Shown: positions 1-6,297, numbered from the stretch's first letter. The stretch is 8,200 nucleotides of DNA from Candidatus Omnitrophota bacterium (GCA_029567025.1 JAKQLT010000047.1:1-8200); one strand, 5' to 3'. Program-made: numbers and translations. Notes: a model not told the origin generated them from the sequence alone.

Positions 1-575
1 CCCTGTTCTGTGGTCACACTAAAATCAATACTTAAATCTTGCGTCACATCAAATCCTTTAGACCCTAAAATATAAGCACCTTCTGTATTTTCACGAAAAA
101 AACACCAATCAATATTATCTTGAGGAATTTTAACGGGACGAACATTGGCAAAAAGATCTAAATAACGACGCATCGCCACATTCGCACTTTCAATATTCGG
201 CCAAGGATCTCCGACTTGAGGTGTTGTCGTCGGCCCTTTTAAAATGACATGGCATTTTTTTATTTCATCTAAAACATCATCAGGAATGGCCTGATGCCAT
301 TTCACACGATTTTCAATGGTTAATCCCGCAATATCTTTAAAAAGAATTTTTCCTTTTTTAATCTCTTCTTGCAAAACATACCGCAACACATATTCTGCTT
401 CTTTAGAAATCACTTCCCCTATCCCATCACCAAAACAGACACCAATAACAATAGGAAAAATTTTTTTATAATCAATCGGATTCTCGCCTTGTTTCATTTT
501 TTCAACACGACGAAGCTGTTCTTCAATAAGGACTTTAAATTTTTCTTGGGCTAAAGAAAGAGATTCTTGAGACAT
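1..575 (-). CDS. Isocitrate/isopropylmalate dehydrogenase family protein, N-terminal part (gene runs off left edge)
   Basis: The first 191 codons of a beta-decarboxylating dehydrogenase are present; the rest lies beyond the left edge. Most likely it is isocitrate dehydrogenase (isocitrate to 2-oxoglutarate and CO2, cytosolic TCA cycle). Visible motifs are GDGIG (49-53), KGPTTTP (113-119), SANVAMRRYLDLFANVRPVK (130-149) and RENTEGAY (161-168). S130, N132, R136, R146 and R161 line up with the isocitrate-binding Ser113, Asn115, Arg119, Arg129 and Arg153 of E. coli Icd. The Ser and Asn favour isocitrate over isopropylmalate. NAD or NADP preference is decided further downstream and cannot be read here. 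About 38 charged residues precede the first beta strand, more than usual. The ATG at 575 has GGGGA five bases upstream; the alternative Met27 has no such site. The gene follows pilT by 22 nt, so it is probably in the same transcript. Family call is firm; exact substrate is moderately sure. Confidence 0.88.
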   Translation of the reverse strand, partial: MSQESLSLAQEKFKVLIEEQLRRVEKMKQGENPIDYKKIFPIVIGVCFGDGIGEVISKEAEYVLRYVLQEEIKKGKILFKDIAGLTIENRVKWHQAIPDDVLDEIKKCHVILKGPTTTPQVGDPWPNIESANVAMRRYLDLFANVRPVKIPQDNIDWCFFRENTEGAYILGSKGFDVTQDLSIDFSVTTEQ

Positions 576-597
576 GATGTTCCCCAACAATAAATTT

Positions 598-1668
598 TTA
601 GAACTCACTATTATTTAAAAGCTGTTTAAATTCCTGAACATTCTTAGCTTGGCCCACGGCATCTTCATAAGCGATAATCTTCTTTTGGCAAAGAAGCTTT
701 AAGGACATATCCATGGTATGCATGCCGTATTGGCCTCCTGTTTGAATCGTCGTCGGAATTTGCTCCACGGCTTCTTCCCGAATAAGATTTCGGATGGCAG
801 GGGTCGCGACCAAAACTTCTGAAGCTAAGACACGTCCTTTCCCTTGGGCGCGAGGAAGCAAAATTTGTGAAATAATCCCTTGAAGACAAGCGGATAATTG
901 AAGACGAACTTGTTGCTGCTGATGAGGAGGAAAAACATCCACAATACGTTCAACGGTTTGAGCGGCATCAGGAGTGTGTAACGTTGCTAAAACCAAATGG
1001 CCTGTTTCCGCAGCTGTTAAAGCTGTTGAAATCGTTTCTAAATCACGCATTTCACCGACGACAATGACATCAGGGTCTTGGCGTAAGCATCTTTTTAACG
1101 CTTCAGCAAACGATTTTGTGTCGGAATAAACTTCGCGTTGTTTAATAACAGATTTTTTATTCTGATGAATATATTCTATCGGATCTTCGATACACATAAT
1201 CATACACGATCGTTCGCCATTAATAAGATCAATCATCGAGGCTAACGTTGTAGTTTTTCCTGCTCCCGTCGGACCCGTAATCAAAACAAGGCCGCTGGGT
1301 TTACGCGCAAAATCGATAATGACCGGAGGAAGCCCCAATTGGCTGACAGAGGGAATTTTCGCGGGAATTAAACGAAACGCGGCCTCAACAGCGCCACGCT
1401 GAACATGGATATTCACACGAAACCGCGGCATACCTTCTAAAGATAAAGAAAAATCCAATTCTCTTTCTTGCTCAAACTTCTCAATTTGGCGATCGTTTAA
1501 AAATCCATAAATACATTTCTTCATTTGATCTTTATCCAAAAGACCAAATTCATTAAAAAGAACCAATCGTCCATCAACACGTAAAACAGGAGGAGTATTC
1601 TGAGTTAAATGCAAATCAGACGCATTATGTTCAATACATAAATTAAGAAGATCTTTAATATTGGCCAT
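598..1668 (-). CDS. pilT: Type IV pilus twitching motility ATPase PilT
   Basis: A hexameric cytoplasmic secretion-type ATPase that drives retraction of type IV pili. At 356 aa it is full length for PilT. The N-terminal PAS-like domain (about 1-100) carries the ASDLHLT signature (16-22). The ATPase core shows Walker A GPTGAGKT (132-139), the Asp box EDPIEYIH (161-168), Walker B VIVVGEMRD with catalytic Glu206, and the His box TGHLVLATLHT (222-232). The C-terminal AIRNLIRE motif (291-298), needed for retraction, is intact and separates PilT from the extension ATPases PilB/GspE; the four-Cys zinc motif typical of PilB is absent. The ATG at 1668 follows AAGGAGA with short spacing. It lies 26 nt after the aminotransferase and 22 nt before the dehydrogenase gene. 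No other pilus gene is in the window. PilU is the main alternative, but the AIRNLIRE match favours PilT. Confidence 0.95.
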   Translation of the reverse strand: MANIKDLLNLCIEHNASDLHLTQNTPPVLRVDGRLVLFNEFGLLDKDQMKKCIYGFLNDRQIEKFEQERELDFSLSLEGMPRFRVNIHVQRGAVEAAFRLIPAKIPSVSQLGLPPVIIDFARKPSGLVLITGPTGAGKTTTLASMIDLINGERSCMIMCIEDPIEYIHQNKKSVIKQREVYSDTKSFAEALKRCLRQDPDVIVVGEMRDLETISTALTAAETGHLVLATLHTPDAAQTVERIVDVFPPHQQQQVRLQLSACLQGIISQILLPRAQGKGRVLASEVLVATPAIRNLIREEAVEQIPTTIQTGGQYGMHTMDMSLKLLCQKKIIAYEDAVGQAKNVQEFKQLLNNSEF

Positions 1669-1694
1669 ATTTCTCCTTAAGAATTTTCCTCAAT

Positions 1695-2870
1695 TCATTT
1701 AATTTTATTATGGCTGAGCCATTCGGAAATTCTTTTCATCCCCTCTTGTATTCTTTCCGCAGAAGTGGCAAAACTAAAACGCATAAAACCTGGAGCGCCA
1801 AATCCTTCTCCCGGAATAATGGCCACATTAACATCATTAAGAATTCTTTTTGCTAAATCAAATGATACGCCATATTTTGAAAAATCCGCAAAAAGATAAA
1901 AAGCGCCTTCTGGCTTGACATATGAAATTCCTGGCATCTTATCAATAGCCGCCATCATAATATCGCGTCGTTTTTTAAATTCATTACGCATAAAAATAAT
2001 CGCATCTTCCGGTTGTTGTAAGGCCGCTAACGCCGCCATTTGGCTAATGGAAGTCGGATTTGATGTTGAATGATCTTGATAACGATTAATAAATCCTATA
2101 ATTTCTTCAGAAGCCCCGCAATACCCAATACGCCAACCTGTCATTGCATAAGATTTGGACATACCATTGACGGTAATAGTTAAATCATAAACCTCTTTGC
2201 CTAAAGACGCGAAAGAACAATATTGATTAGATTCATAAATCAATTTTTCATAGATCTCATCACTAATCACATAAATTTTATGTTTAACACAAATATCCGC
2301 TATGGCCTCTAATTCTTTTTTATTATAGACCATTCCCGTTGGATTAGATGGAGAATTTAAAATAAGAATCTTTGTTTTAGAGGTTATTGATGCTTCTAAC
2401 TGTTTCGCCGTTATTTTAAGATTATTTTTAGCAGTTGTGGGAATAAATTTTGAGACTGCGCCCGCCATTTTAACCATTTCCGGATAGCTAACCCAATAAG
2501 GAGCAGGAATAAGAACTTCATCGCCATCATCCGCAAGGACTTGAATGATATTAAAGATAGTGTGCTTCGCACCACAAGAAACAGCGATTTGTTTGACGCT
2601 ATAATCGAGATAATTTTCTTTTTTAAATTTTTGAGAAATAGCTTCACGAAGTTTAACGGTCCCTATGCTAGGCGTATATTTCGTGAAACCTTCTTGAATG
2701 GCTTTAATCGCGGCTTGTTTAATGGGTTCTGGCGTATCAAAATCAGGTTCTCCAGCCCCAAAATTAACAACATCATGCCCTTGAGATTTTAATTCATTCG
2801 CGCGAGCCGTAATAGCAAGAGTTGAGGACCCTTCAACATCTTTAACACGCTTATTTACTTTTAAGCTCAC
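1695..2870 (-). CDS. Class I PLP-dependent aspartate-type aminotransferase
   Basis: A fold-type I, pyridoxal-phosphate transaminase of the aspartate aminotransferase Ib group (Thermus AspC-like), 391 aa, full length. It is expected to move an amino group between aspartate and 2-oxoglutarate in the cytosol. Visible residues are the PLP Schiff-base Lys239 in SKSYAMTGWRIGY, Asn176 in NPTG, Asp204 and Tyr207 in SDEIY, the phosphate-contacting Arg247, and the substrate alpha-carboxylate Arg364 in FMRFSFA. Lys102 in CGAKHT corresponds to Thermus Lys109, which contacts the substrate side chain in this group; some Ib enzymes also use prephenate, so a role in Phe/Tyr synthesis is possible. Translation starts at GTG (2870), with AAGGAG nine bases upstream, in the 18-nt gap after rplQ. 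The stop is TGA. Its place behind the alpha operon is uncommon. Family is certain; exact substrate is inferred. Confidence 0.9.
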   Translation of the reverse strand: MSLKVNKRVKDVEGSSTLAITARANELKSQGHDVVNFGAGEPDFDTPEPIKQAAIKAIQEGFTKYTPSIGTVKLREAISQKFKKENYLDYSVKQIAVSCGAKHTIFNIIQVLADDGDEVLIPAPYWVSYPEMVKMAGAVSKFIPTTAKNNLKITAKQLEASITSKTKILILNSPSNPTGMVYNKKELEAIADICVKHKIYVISDEIYEKLIYESNQYCSFASLGKEVYDLTITVNGMSKSYAMTGWRIGYCGASEEIIGFINRYQDHSTSNPTSISQMAALAALQQPEDAIIFMRNEFKKRRDIMMAAIDKMPGISYVKPEGAFYLFADFSKYGVSFDLAKRILNDVNVAIIPGEGFGAPGFMRFSFATSAERIQEGMKRISEWLSHNKIK

Positions 2871-2879
2871 AGGGAAAGA

Positions 2880-2885
2880 CTCCTT
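2880..2885 (-). promoter_or_regulatory. Shine-Dalgarno site of the aminotransferase gene
   Basis: AAGGAG on the minus strand lies 9 nt upstream of the GTG at 2870. It supports GTG as the true start, since no ATG with a comparable site is nearby, and it lies in the short gap after the rplQ stop codon. Confidence 0.75.
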
Positions 2886-2888
2886 TTC

Positions 2889-3473
2889 TTATTCAGAAGT
2901 TTTTCTCTTGAACATCTTGGACAACCCTTCAAACTTCTTCGCTTTTAATTGCGCTTGCGGAATATGTTGCTTTTTCGATTCAAAATCTTTCACCGTTTTT
3001 TCTTTAACATCTTTCTTAACGGCAATATCCTCAACATCCTCTTTTGATGTTACCGCTTTAACATTTTCTTGTTTCACAGAGGCCTTAACTTTTGGCTTAG
3101 CTACAACCATTTCTTCTTTCTCGGTTAATTCAAGAAAAACCATAGAAGCATTGTCTCCTCGACGAGGAATCGCTAAAGAAATAATGCGGGTATATCCACC
3201 AACTCTATTTTTAAATCTTGGAGCGATTTTATCAAATAATTGACTCACTAAATGATGGTCACAAAGAATAGCAAAAGCACGCCTTTTAGCCGCCAAAGTA
3301 TTTTTCTTACCTAAGGTAATAACTTTTTCCACTAATTTTCGTGCTTCTTTGGCTTTCGCTTTTGTCGTTAAAATTCGTTGCTTACTCAAAATGGCCTTAA
3401 CCATATGTTTTAAGGTGGCCTTACGATGAGCAGGCTGTCGATTAAGTCTATTTCCAGCTATTCCATGTCGCAT
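2889..3473 (-). CDS. rplQ: 50S ribosomal protein L17 with a long charged C-terminal tail
   Basis: L17 of the large ribosomal subunit, which sits near the peptide exit tunnel. The core matches the family from the first residue: MRHGIAGNRLNR, then HRKATLKHMV (16-25), LTTKAKAKEARKLVEKVITL (35-54), and GGYTRI (92-97) with IPRRGDNASMVFLEL (102-116). Typical L17 ends close to here, at about 115-130 residues. This one continues for about 78 residues (117-194) that are rich in Lys, Glu and Val, look disordered or weakly helical, and end in GLSKMFKRKTSE. The tail is in frame and ends at a TAA followed directly by the next gene's ribosome binding site. The ATG lies 1 nt after the rpoA stop, with AAGGA upstream inside the end of rpoA, so translational coupling with rpoA is likely. 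The core assignment is certain; the function of the tail is unknown. Confidence 0.97.
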   Translation of the reverse strand: MRHGIAGNRLNRQPAHRKATLKHMVKAILSKQRILTTKAKAKEARKLVEKVITLGKKNTLAAKRRAFAILCDHHLVSQLFDKIAPRFKNRVGGYTRIISLAIPRRGDNASMVFLELTEKEEMVVAKPKVKASVKQENVKAVTSKEDVEDIAVKKDVKEKTVKDFESKKQHIPQAQLKAKKFEGLSKMFKRKTSE

Positions 3474-3474
3474 A

Positions 3475-4461
3475 TTATTCCTTTTTTCTTAATTTCTTTT
3501 GGTCCACTTTCATCCCTAAATGAATACCCATAACCTTTAACAAATCATTAATCTCTGTTAAAGATTTCTTACCAAAATTACGAAAACTCAATAATTCGGA
3601 TTCTGTCTTTTTTACTAATTCGGCGATTGTTTTGATATTTGCATCTTTTAAACAATTCGCGCTACGGACAGAAAGCTCTAATTCTGAAATCGGCAAACGT
3701 AATTTCTCATACAGAGCTTTTTCTTCTGCCGAAACTTCCTCTTCTTCCTCTTCTTCTTCAGGAAGCTGGCCATAACTGACAAAGACATCTAAATGTCTCT
3801 GTAAAATATTCGATGCATATAAAAGAGCTTCTTTAGGATTAACGCCACCATTGGTCCATATTTCTAATATTAACTTATCATAATCTGTGCGTTGACCAAC
3901 ACGCGTATTTTCAACATTAAAATTCACCTTAACAATTGGCGTAAAAATAGAATCGATCGCGATAATATCAACGCCATCTTTTTTATTTAATTCCGATGGA
4001 ACATAACCACGGCCGCGAGAAACTTCCATTTCAATATTCAGCTTCACGTCTCGTGATAATGTCGCGATATGAAGATCCGGACTTAAAATTTCTACCGTTT
4101 CATCGCAAATAATGTCTTTGGCTTTTATTTCGCCTTTTGACGTCGCCTGAATATAAACAGGCTTAGGAACTTTTGAATGAAGACGCAAAACCACTTTCTT
4201 GATATTTAAAATAATATCGGAAACTGATTCCATAACACCGGGGATTGTTGAAAATTCATGACGCACGCCTTCTATTTTAATAGACGTGATCGCGCTCCCT
4301 TCAATAGAAGACAGCAAAACTCGTCGCAATGAATTCCCCAACGTGACACCATAGCCACGCTCAAACGGTTCCGCGATAAATTTACCATAGTTTTCCGTAT
4401 ACGTACTTTCATCACATTCTAGCCTTTTAGGCATTTGAAAATCACGCCATTTCACACCCAT
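3475..4461 (-). CDS. rpoA: DNA-directed RNA polymerase subunit alpha
   Basis: The alpha subunit of RNA polymerase, 328 aa, full length. It dimerises to nucleate core assembly and contacts activators and UP elements. The N-terminal assembly domain (about 15-232) has FIAEPFERGYGVTLGNSLRR (28-47) and the HEFSTIPGVMES stretch (68-79). A flexible linker follows with eight consecutive Glu (235-242). The C-terminal domain (about 250-317) carries the DNA-binding RSANCLK segment; Arg266, Asn269 and Cys270 match E. coli Arg265, Asn268 and Cys269. The ATG at 4461 is chosen over Met10 because AGGAGG sits 7 nt upstream, the strongest ribosome binding site in the window, and because residues 1-10 (MGVKWRDFQM) look like the family's usual N-terminus. 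It lies 20 nt after rpsD and 1 nt before rplQ, as in alpha operons. Confidence 0.98.
   Translation of the reverse strand: MGVKWRDFQMPKRLECDESTYTENYGKFIAEPFERGYGVTLGNSLRRVLLSSIEGSAITSIKIEGVRHEFSTIPGVMESVSDIILNIKKVVLRLHSKVPKPVYIQATSKGEIKAKDIICDETVEILSPDLHIATLSRDVKLNIEMEVSRGRGYVPSELNKKDGVDIIAIDSIFTPIVKVNFNVENTRVGQRTDYDKLILEIWTNGGVNPKEALLYASNILQRHLDVFVSYGQLPEEEEEEEEVSAEEKALYEKLRLPISELELSVRSANCLKDANIKTIAELVKKTESELLSFRNFGKKSLTEINDLLKVMGIHLGMKVDQKKLRKKE
3736..3759 (-). repeat. GAA/GAG trinucleotide run coding eight Glu in the RpoA linker
   Basis: Eight consecutive GAA or GAG codons form a short purine-rich repeat within rpoA, in the linker between the alpha N- and C-terminal domains. The linker is normally acidic and variable in length; a pure run like this is a place where length could change by slippage. 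Confidence 0.7.
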
Positions 4462-4468
4462 TGTTCTT

Positions 4469-4474
4469 CCTCCT
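4469..4474 (-). promoter_or_regulatory. Strong Shine-Dalgarno site of rpoA
   Basis: AGGAGG on the minus strand, 7 nt upstream of the ATG at 4461. It fixes the rpoA start at Met1 rather than Met10 and is the closest match to the consensus in the window. Confidence 0.85.
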
Positions 4475-4481
4475 AAATTTC

Positions 4482-5111
4482 TTATCGTGAATAAAGCTCA
4501 ACAATTAATTGTTCATTAACAGGGAACGTAATATCGGCACGTTCAGGCAAGCGAACGACTTTTGCCATATATTGGTTCTTATCTAAAGAAAGCCACGCAG
4601 GAACAGCTCTATCTTTGGTCACTTCAAGATTGTCCTTAATAGTTTGCTGGCCTTTTTTATTAAATTTTAATGCGATCTCATCATTCTTTTTAACTAAGAA
4701 CGATGCTAAATTAACTTTTTTATTATTCACACGCACATAACCATGCCCAACATATTGTCGAGCTTGTTGACGAGACGTGCAAAACCCCAAATTTAATAAA
4801 ACGCTGTCTAATCGTCGTTCTAAAAATTGCAATAAAACTTCACCGGTAATGCCTTTGCTACGCGCCGCTTTCGCAAAGTAATTACGAAATTGTTTTTCAT
4901 AAAGACCATAAATTCTTTTAACTTTTTGTTTTTCTCGAAGCTGTAATCCATAGTTTGACAATTTAACACGCTGGGATTTCCCGTGAAATCCAGGCGCATA
5001 TTCTCGTCGATCTAATGCACAACGATGTGTCGTGCATCGCGTGCCTTTTAAAAATAATTTTTGCCCTTCTCGGCGGCATAAACGACATTTAGAACCAATA
5101 TACTTTCCCAT
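4482..5111 (-). CDS. rpsD: 30S ribosomal protein S4, zinc-binding form
   Basis: S4 binds the 5' domain of 16S rRNA, is a primary assembly protein and helps form the mRNA entry site. At 209 aa it has the family length. Cys9, Cys12, Cys26 and Cys31 give the CX2C-X13-CX4C zinc site of the C+ form known from Thermus S4. The S4 RNA-binding fold lies at about 98-160, with ERRLDSVL and ARQYVGHGYVRVN. The C-terminus LPERADITFPVNEQLIVELYSR-like end is typical. The ATG at 5111 has GAGG about 6 nt upstream. It sits between rpsK and rpoA, 20 nt from each, as in Proteobacteria and many other phyla; in Bacillus rpsD lies elsewhere. In E. coli S4 represses its own alpha operon by binding near the rpsM start; nothing in this sequence proves the same here. 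Confidence 0.98.
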   Translation of the reverse strand: MGKYIGSKCRLCRREGQKLFLKGTRCTTHRCALDRREYAPGFHGKSQRVKLSNYGLQLREKQKVKRIYGLYEKQFRNYFAKAARSKGITGEVLLQFLERRLDSVLLNLGFCTSRQQARQYVGHGYVRVNNKKVNLASFLVKKNDEIALKFNKKGQQTIKDNLEVTKDRAVPAWLSLDKNQYMAKVVRLPERADITFPVNEQLIVELYSR

Positions 5112-5131
5112 GAACTTCCTCTCTTAAAAAA

Positions 5132-5557
5132 TTAAACTCTACGTTTTTTCTTCGCCCGACAACCATTATGCGGCATCGGAGTAATATCTTTAATAGACGT
5201 AATAATAAGTCCTGTGGACTGAAGCGCGCGAATCGCGGATTCACGTCCTGCTCCAGGACCTTTCACAAAAACATCCACACTTTTTAATCCTAAATCTTTG
5301 GCTTTCTTAGCCGCATCCGCCGCGCACACTTGAGCCGCAAAAGGAGTGGATCTTTTGGAACCGCTAAATCCTACAACACCCGGCGTTGACCAGACGATCA
5401 CATTACCTTGTTTATCAGTAATTGTCACAGCCGTATTATTAAAAGAAGCATTAATATGCGCATGGCCAGCGGTCACGCCTTTTAAAACTTTCTTCTTTGC
5501 TTTTTCTTTCTTTTTTATTTCTGTCGCTGATACGGGTGATGATTGAATATTAGCCAT
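5132..5557 (-). CDS. rpsK: 30S ribosomal protein S11
   Basis: S11 lies on the platform of the small subunit and helps shape the mRNA exit region near the Shine-Dalgarno helix. The core is clear: HINASFNNTAVTITD (34-48), GFSGSKRSTPFAAQ (63-76), KGPGAGRESAIRAL (99-112), and the C-terminal PHNGCRAKKKRRV, where the Asn-Gly pair is the site that becomes isoaspartate in E. coli S11. At 141 aa it is about 12 residues longer than the usual 129. The extra length is all at the N-terminus, a Ser/Lys-rich segment (about 1-24) before the fold. The ATG at 5557 has AAAGGA upstream at about 11 nt, slightly far. It lies 18 nt after rpsM and 20 nt before rpsD. Confidence 0.98.
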   Translation of the reverse strand: MANIQSSPVSATEIKKKEKAKKKVLKGVTAGHAHINASFNNTAVTITDKQGNVIVWSTPGVVGFSGSKRSTPFAAQVCAADAAKKAKDLGLKSVDVFVKGPGAGRESAIRALQSTGLIITSIKDITPMPHNGCRAKKKRRV

Positions 5558-5575
5558 ATATTTTTAAATCCTTTT

Positions 5576-5950
5576 TTATTTTTCTTTAATTTTAGCCGCA
5601 ACAATTGGTTTACGGCCCTTGCGCGTCCGTGCATTAGTGCGCGTACGTTGACCACGCGCCGGCAATCCCTTACGATGACGATAACCGCGATAAGCCCCAA
5701 TATCAATTAATCGGCGAATATTCTGTCCGACTTCTCGCCTTAAATCACCTTCGGTAATATAATTGCTTTGAATAATGGCCGTAATACGCGCGACTTCATC
5801 ATCTGTTAATTCTTTAGCTCGTCTATTCCCGTCAATGTTTGCCTCTTTTAAAATATTCTTCGCTCGAAAAGGACCAATCCCATAAAGATACGGTAACGCG
5901 GCTTCAATCCTTTTTTCTCTCGGAAGATCCACACCTAATATTCTCGGCAT
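5576..5950 (-). CDS. rpsM: 30S ribosomal protein S13
   Basis: S13 sits on the head of the small subunit, forms intersubunit bridges and contacts P-site tRNA through its basic tail. At 124 aa it has normal length. It shows MPRILGVDLPREKR (1-14), the helix-two-turn-helix region LPYLYGIGPFRAKNIL (19-34), LRREVGQNIRRLIDIGAYRG (70-89), and the signature GLPARGQRTRTNARTRKG with a basic C-terminus. The ATG at 5950 is 4 nt after the rpmJ stop, and its AAGGAT ribosome binding site overlaps the last codons of rpmJ. The alpha operon block starts here with no separate promoter space, so it is probably read through from the spc-type genes upstream. Confidence 0.98.
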   Translation of the reverse strand: MPRILGVDLPREKRIEAALPYLYGIGPFRAKNILKEANIDGNRRAKELTDDEVARITAIIQSNYITEGDLRREVGQNIRRLIDIGAYRGYRHRKGLPARGQRTRTNARTRKGRKPIVAAKIKEK

Positions 5951-5954
5951 AGGA

Positions 5955-6068
5955 CTATCCTTGTCTTTGTTTATGTTTCGGATTAGAACAGATTACCCGT
6001 ACGACACCTTGTCGACGAACAATCTTACAATTTCCACAAATTCTTTTTACTGAAGATTTTACTTTCAT
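5955..6068 (-). CDS. rpmJ: 50S ribosomal protein L36, zinc-binding form
   Basis: A 37-residue protein that is easily missed by length cutoffs. L36 is a small zinc-ribbon protein of the large subunit that binds 23S rRNA. The sequence begins MKVKSSVKRICGNCK and ends GVVRVICSNPKHKQRQG, an almost textbook match. Cys11, Cys14, Cys27 and His32 form the zinc site of the C+ form. The ATG at 6068 lies 5 nt after the infA stop; upstream there is only a weak AGGG at the end of infA. An ATG at 6073 meets a stop after two codons and is not the start. The stop is TAG, 4 nt before the rpsM ATG. The position infA-rpmJ-rpsM is standard. Confidence 0.97.
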   Translation of the reverse strand: MKVKSSVKRICGNCKIVRRQGVVRVICSNPKHKQRQG

Positions 6069-6073
6069 ATCAT

Positions 6074-6289
6074 TTATACCCTAAAGGTTATTCTCCCTTT
6101 TGAAAGATCATAAGGAGATAGTTCCACTTTTACCCGATCTCCGGGTAAAATACGAATAAAGTTCATTCTAATTTTACCGGACACATGCGCTAAGACCATA
6201 TGTCCATTATCCAACTGAACACGAAATCTCGCATTCGGCAAAGATTCTCTAACTGTTCCTTCAACTTCTATCAAGTCTTCTTTGGCCAT
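6074..6289 (-). CDS. infA: Translation initiation factor IF-1
   Basis: IF-1 binds the ribosomal A site during initiation and helps IF-2 and IF-3. At 71 aa it has normal length. The whole protein is one OB-fold: MAKEDLIEVEGTVRESLPNA (1-20), then FRVQLDNGHMVLAHVSGKIR (22-41), NFIRILPGDRVKVELSPYDL (43-62) and the C-terminal KGRITFRV. The ATG at 6289 is 8 nt after the map stop. The sequence just upstream is A/T-rich with no real Shine-Dalgarno match, so initiation may depend on ribosomes that have just finished map. The adk-map-infA-rpmJ order is common in Gram-positive bacteria and several other phyla. Confidence 0.98.
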   Translation of the reverse strand: MAKEDLIEVEGTVRESLPNARFRVQLDNGHMVLAHVSGKIRMNFIRILPGDRVKVELSPYDLSKGRITFRV

Positions 6290-6297
6290 AATATTTT

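Noticed and set aside
369..554. Plus-strand open frame opposite the dehydrogenase gene
   Set aside because: It is antisense to a gene with clear family motifs, has a low-complexity Phe/Asn-rich translation and no homology I recognise.
665..889. Minus-strand open frames in alternate frames inside pilT (665-889), the aminotransferase (2411-2647) and rpsM/rpsK (5515-5706)
   Set aside because: Each lies in a different frame within or across well-supported genes and its translation is not protein-like.
1669..1694. Small palindrome (CTTAAG) before pilT as an operator
   Set aside because: Six bases in AT-rich DNA are expected by chance, and it overlaps the ribosome binding site.
2871..2888. Terminator after rplQ
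   Set aside because: The gap is 18 nt, taken up by the next gene's ribosome binding site, with no hairpin or T-run.
2541..3243. Plus-strand open frames at 2541-2792 and 2908-3243
   Set aside because: They mirror the aminotransferase and rplQ coding sequences on the other strand; translations resemble no family and lack convincing ribosome binding sites.
5346..5546. Plus-strand open frame opposite rpsK
   Set aside because: Antisense shadow of S11; hydrophobic Phe-rich end comes from reading Lys codons backwards.
6071..6073. ATG at 6073 as rpmJ start
   Set aside because: It reads ATG ATA TGA and stops at once; the L36 match begins at the ATG at 6068.
5951..6110. S4-binding pseudoknot (alpha operon leader) before rpsM
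   Set aside because: The region is coding (rpmJ and end of infA), and I could not pair a convincing pseudoknot by eye; S4 autoregulation is known in E. coli but not shown here.
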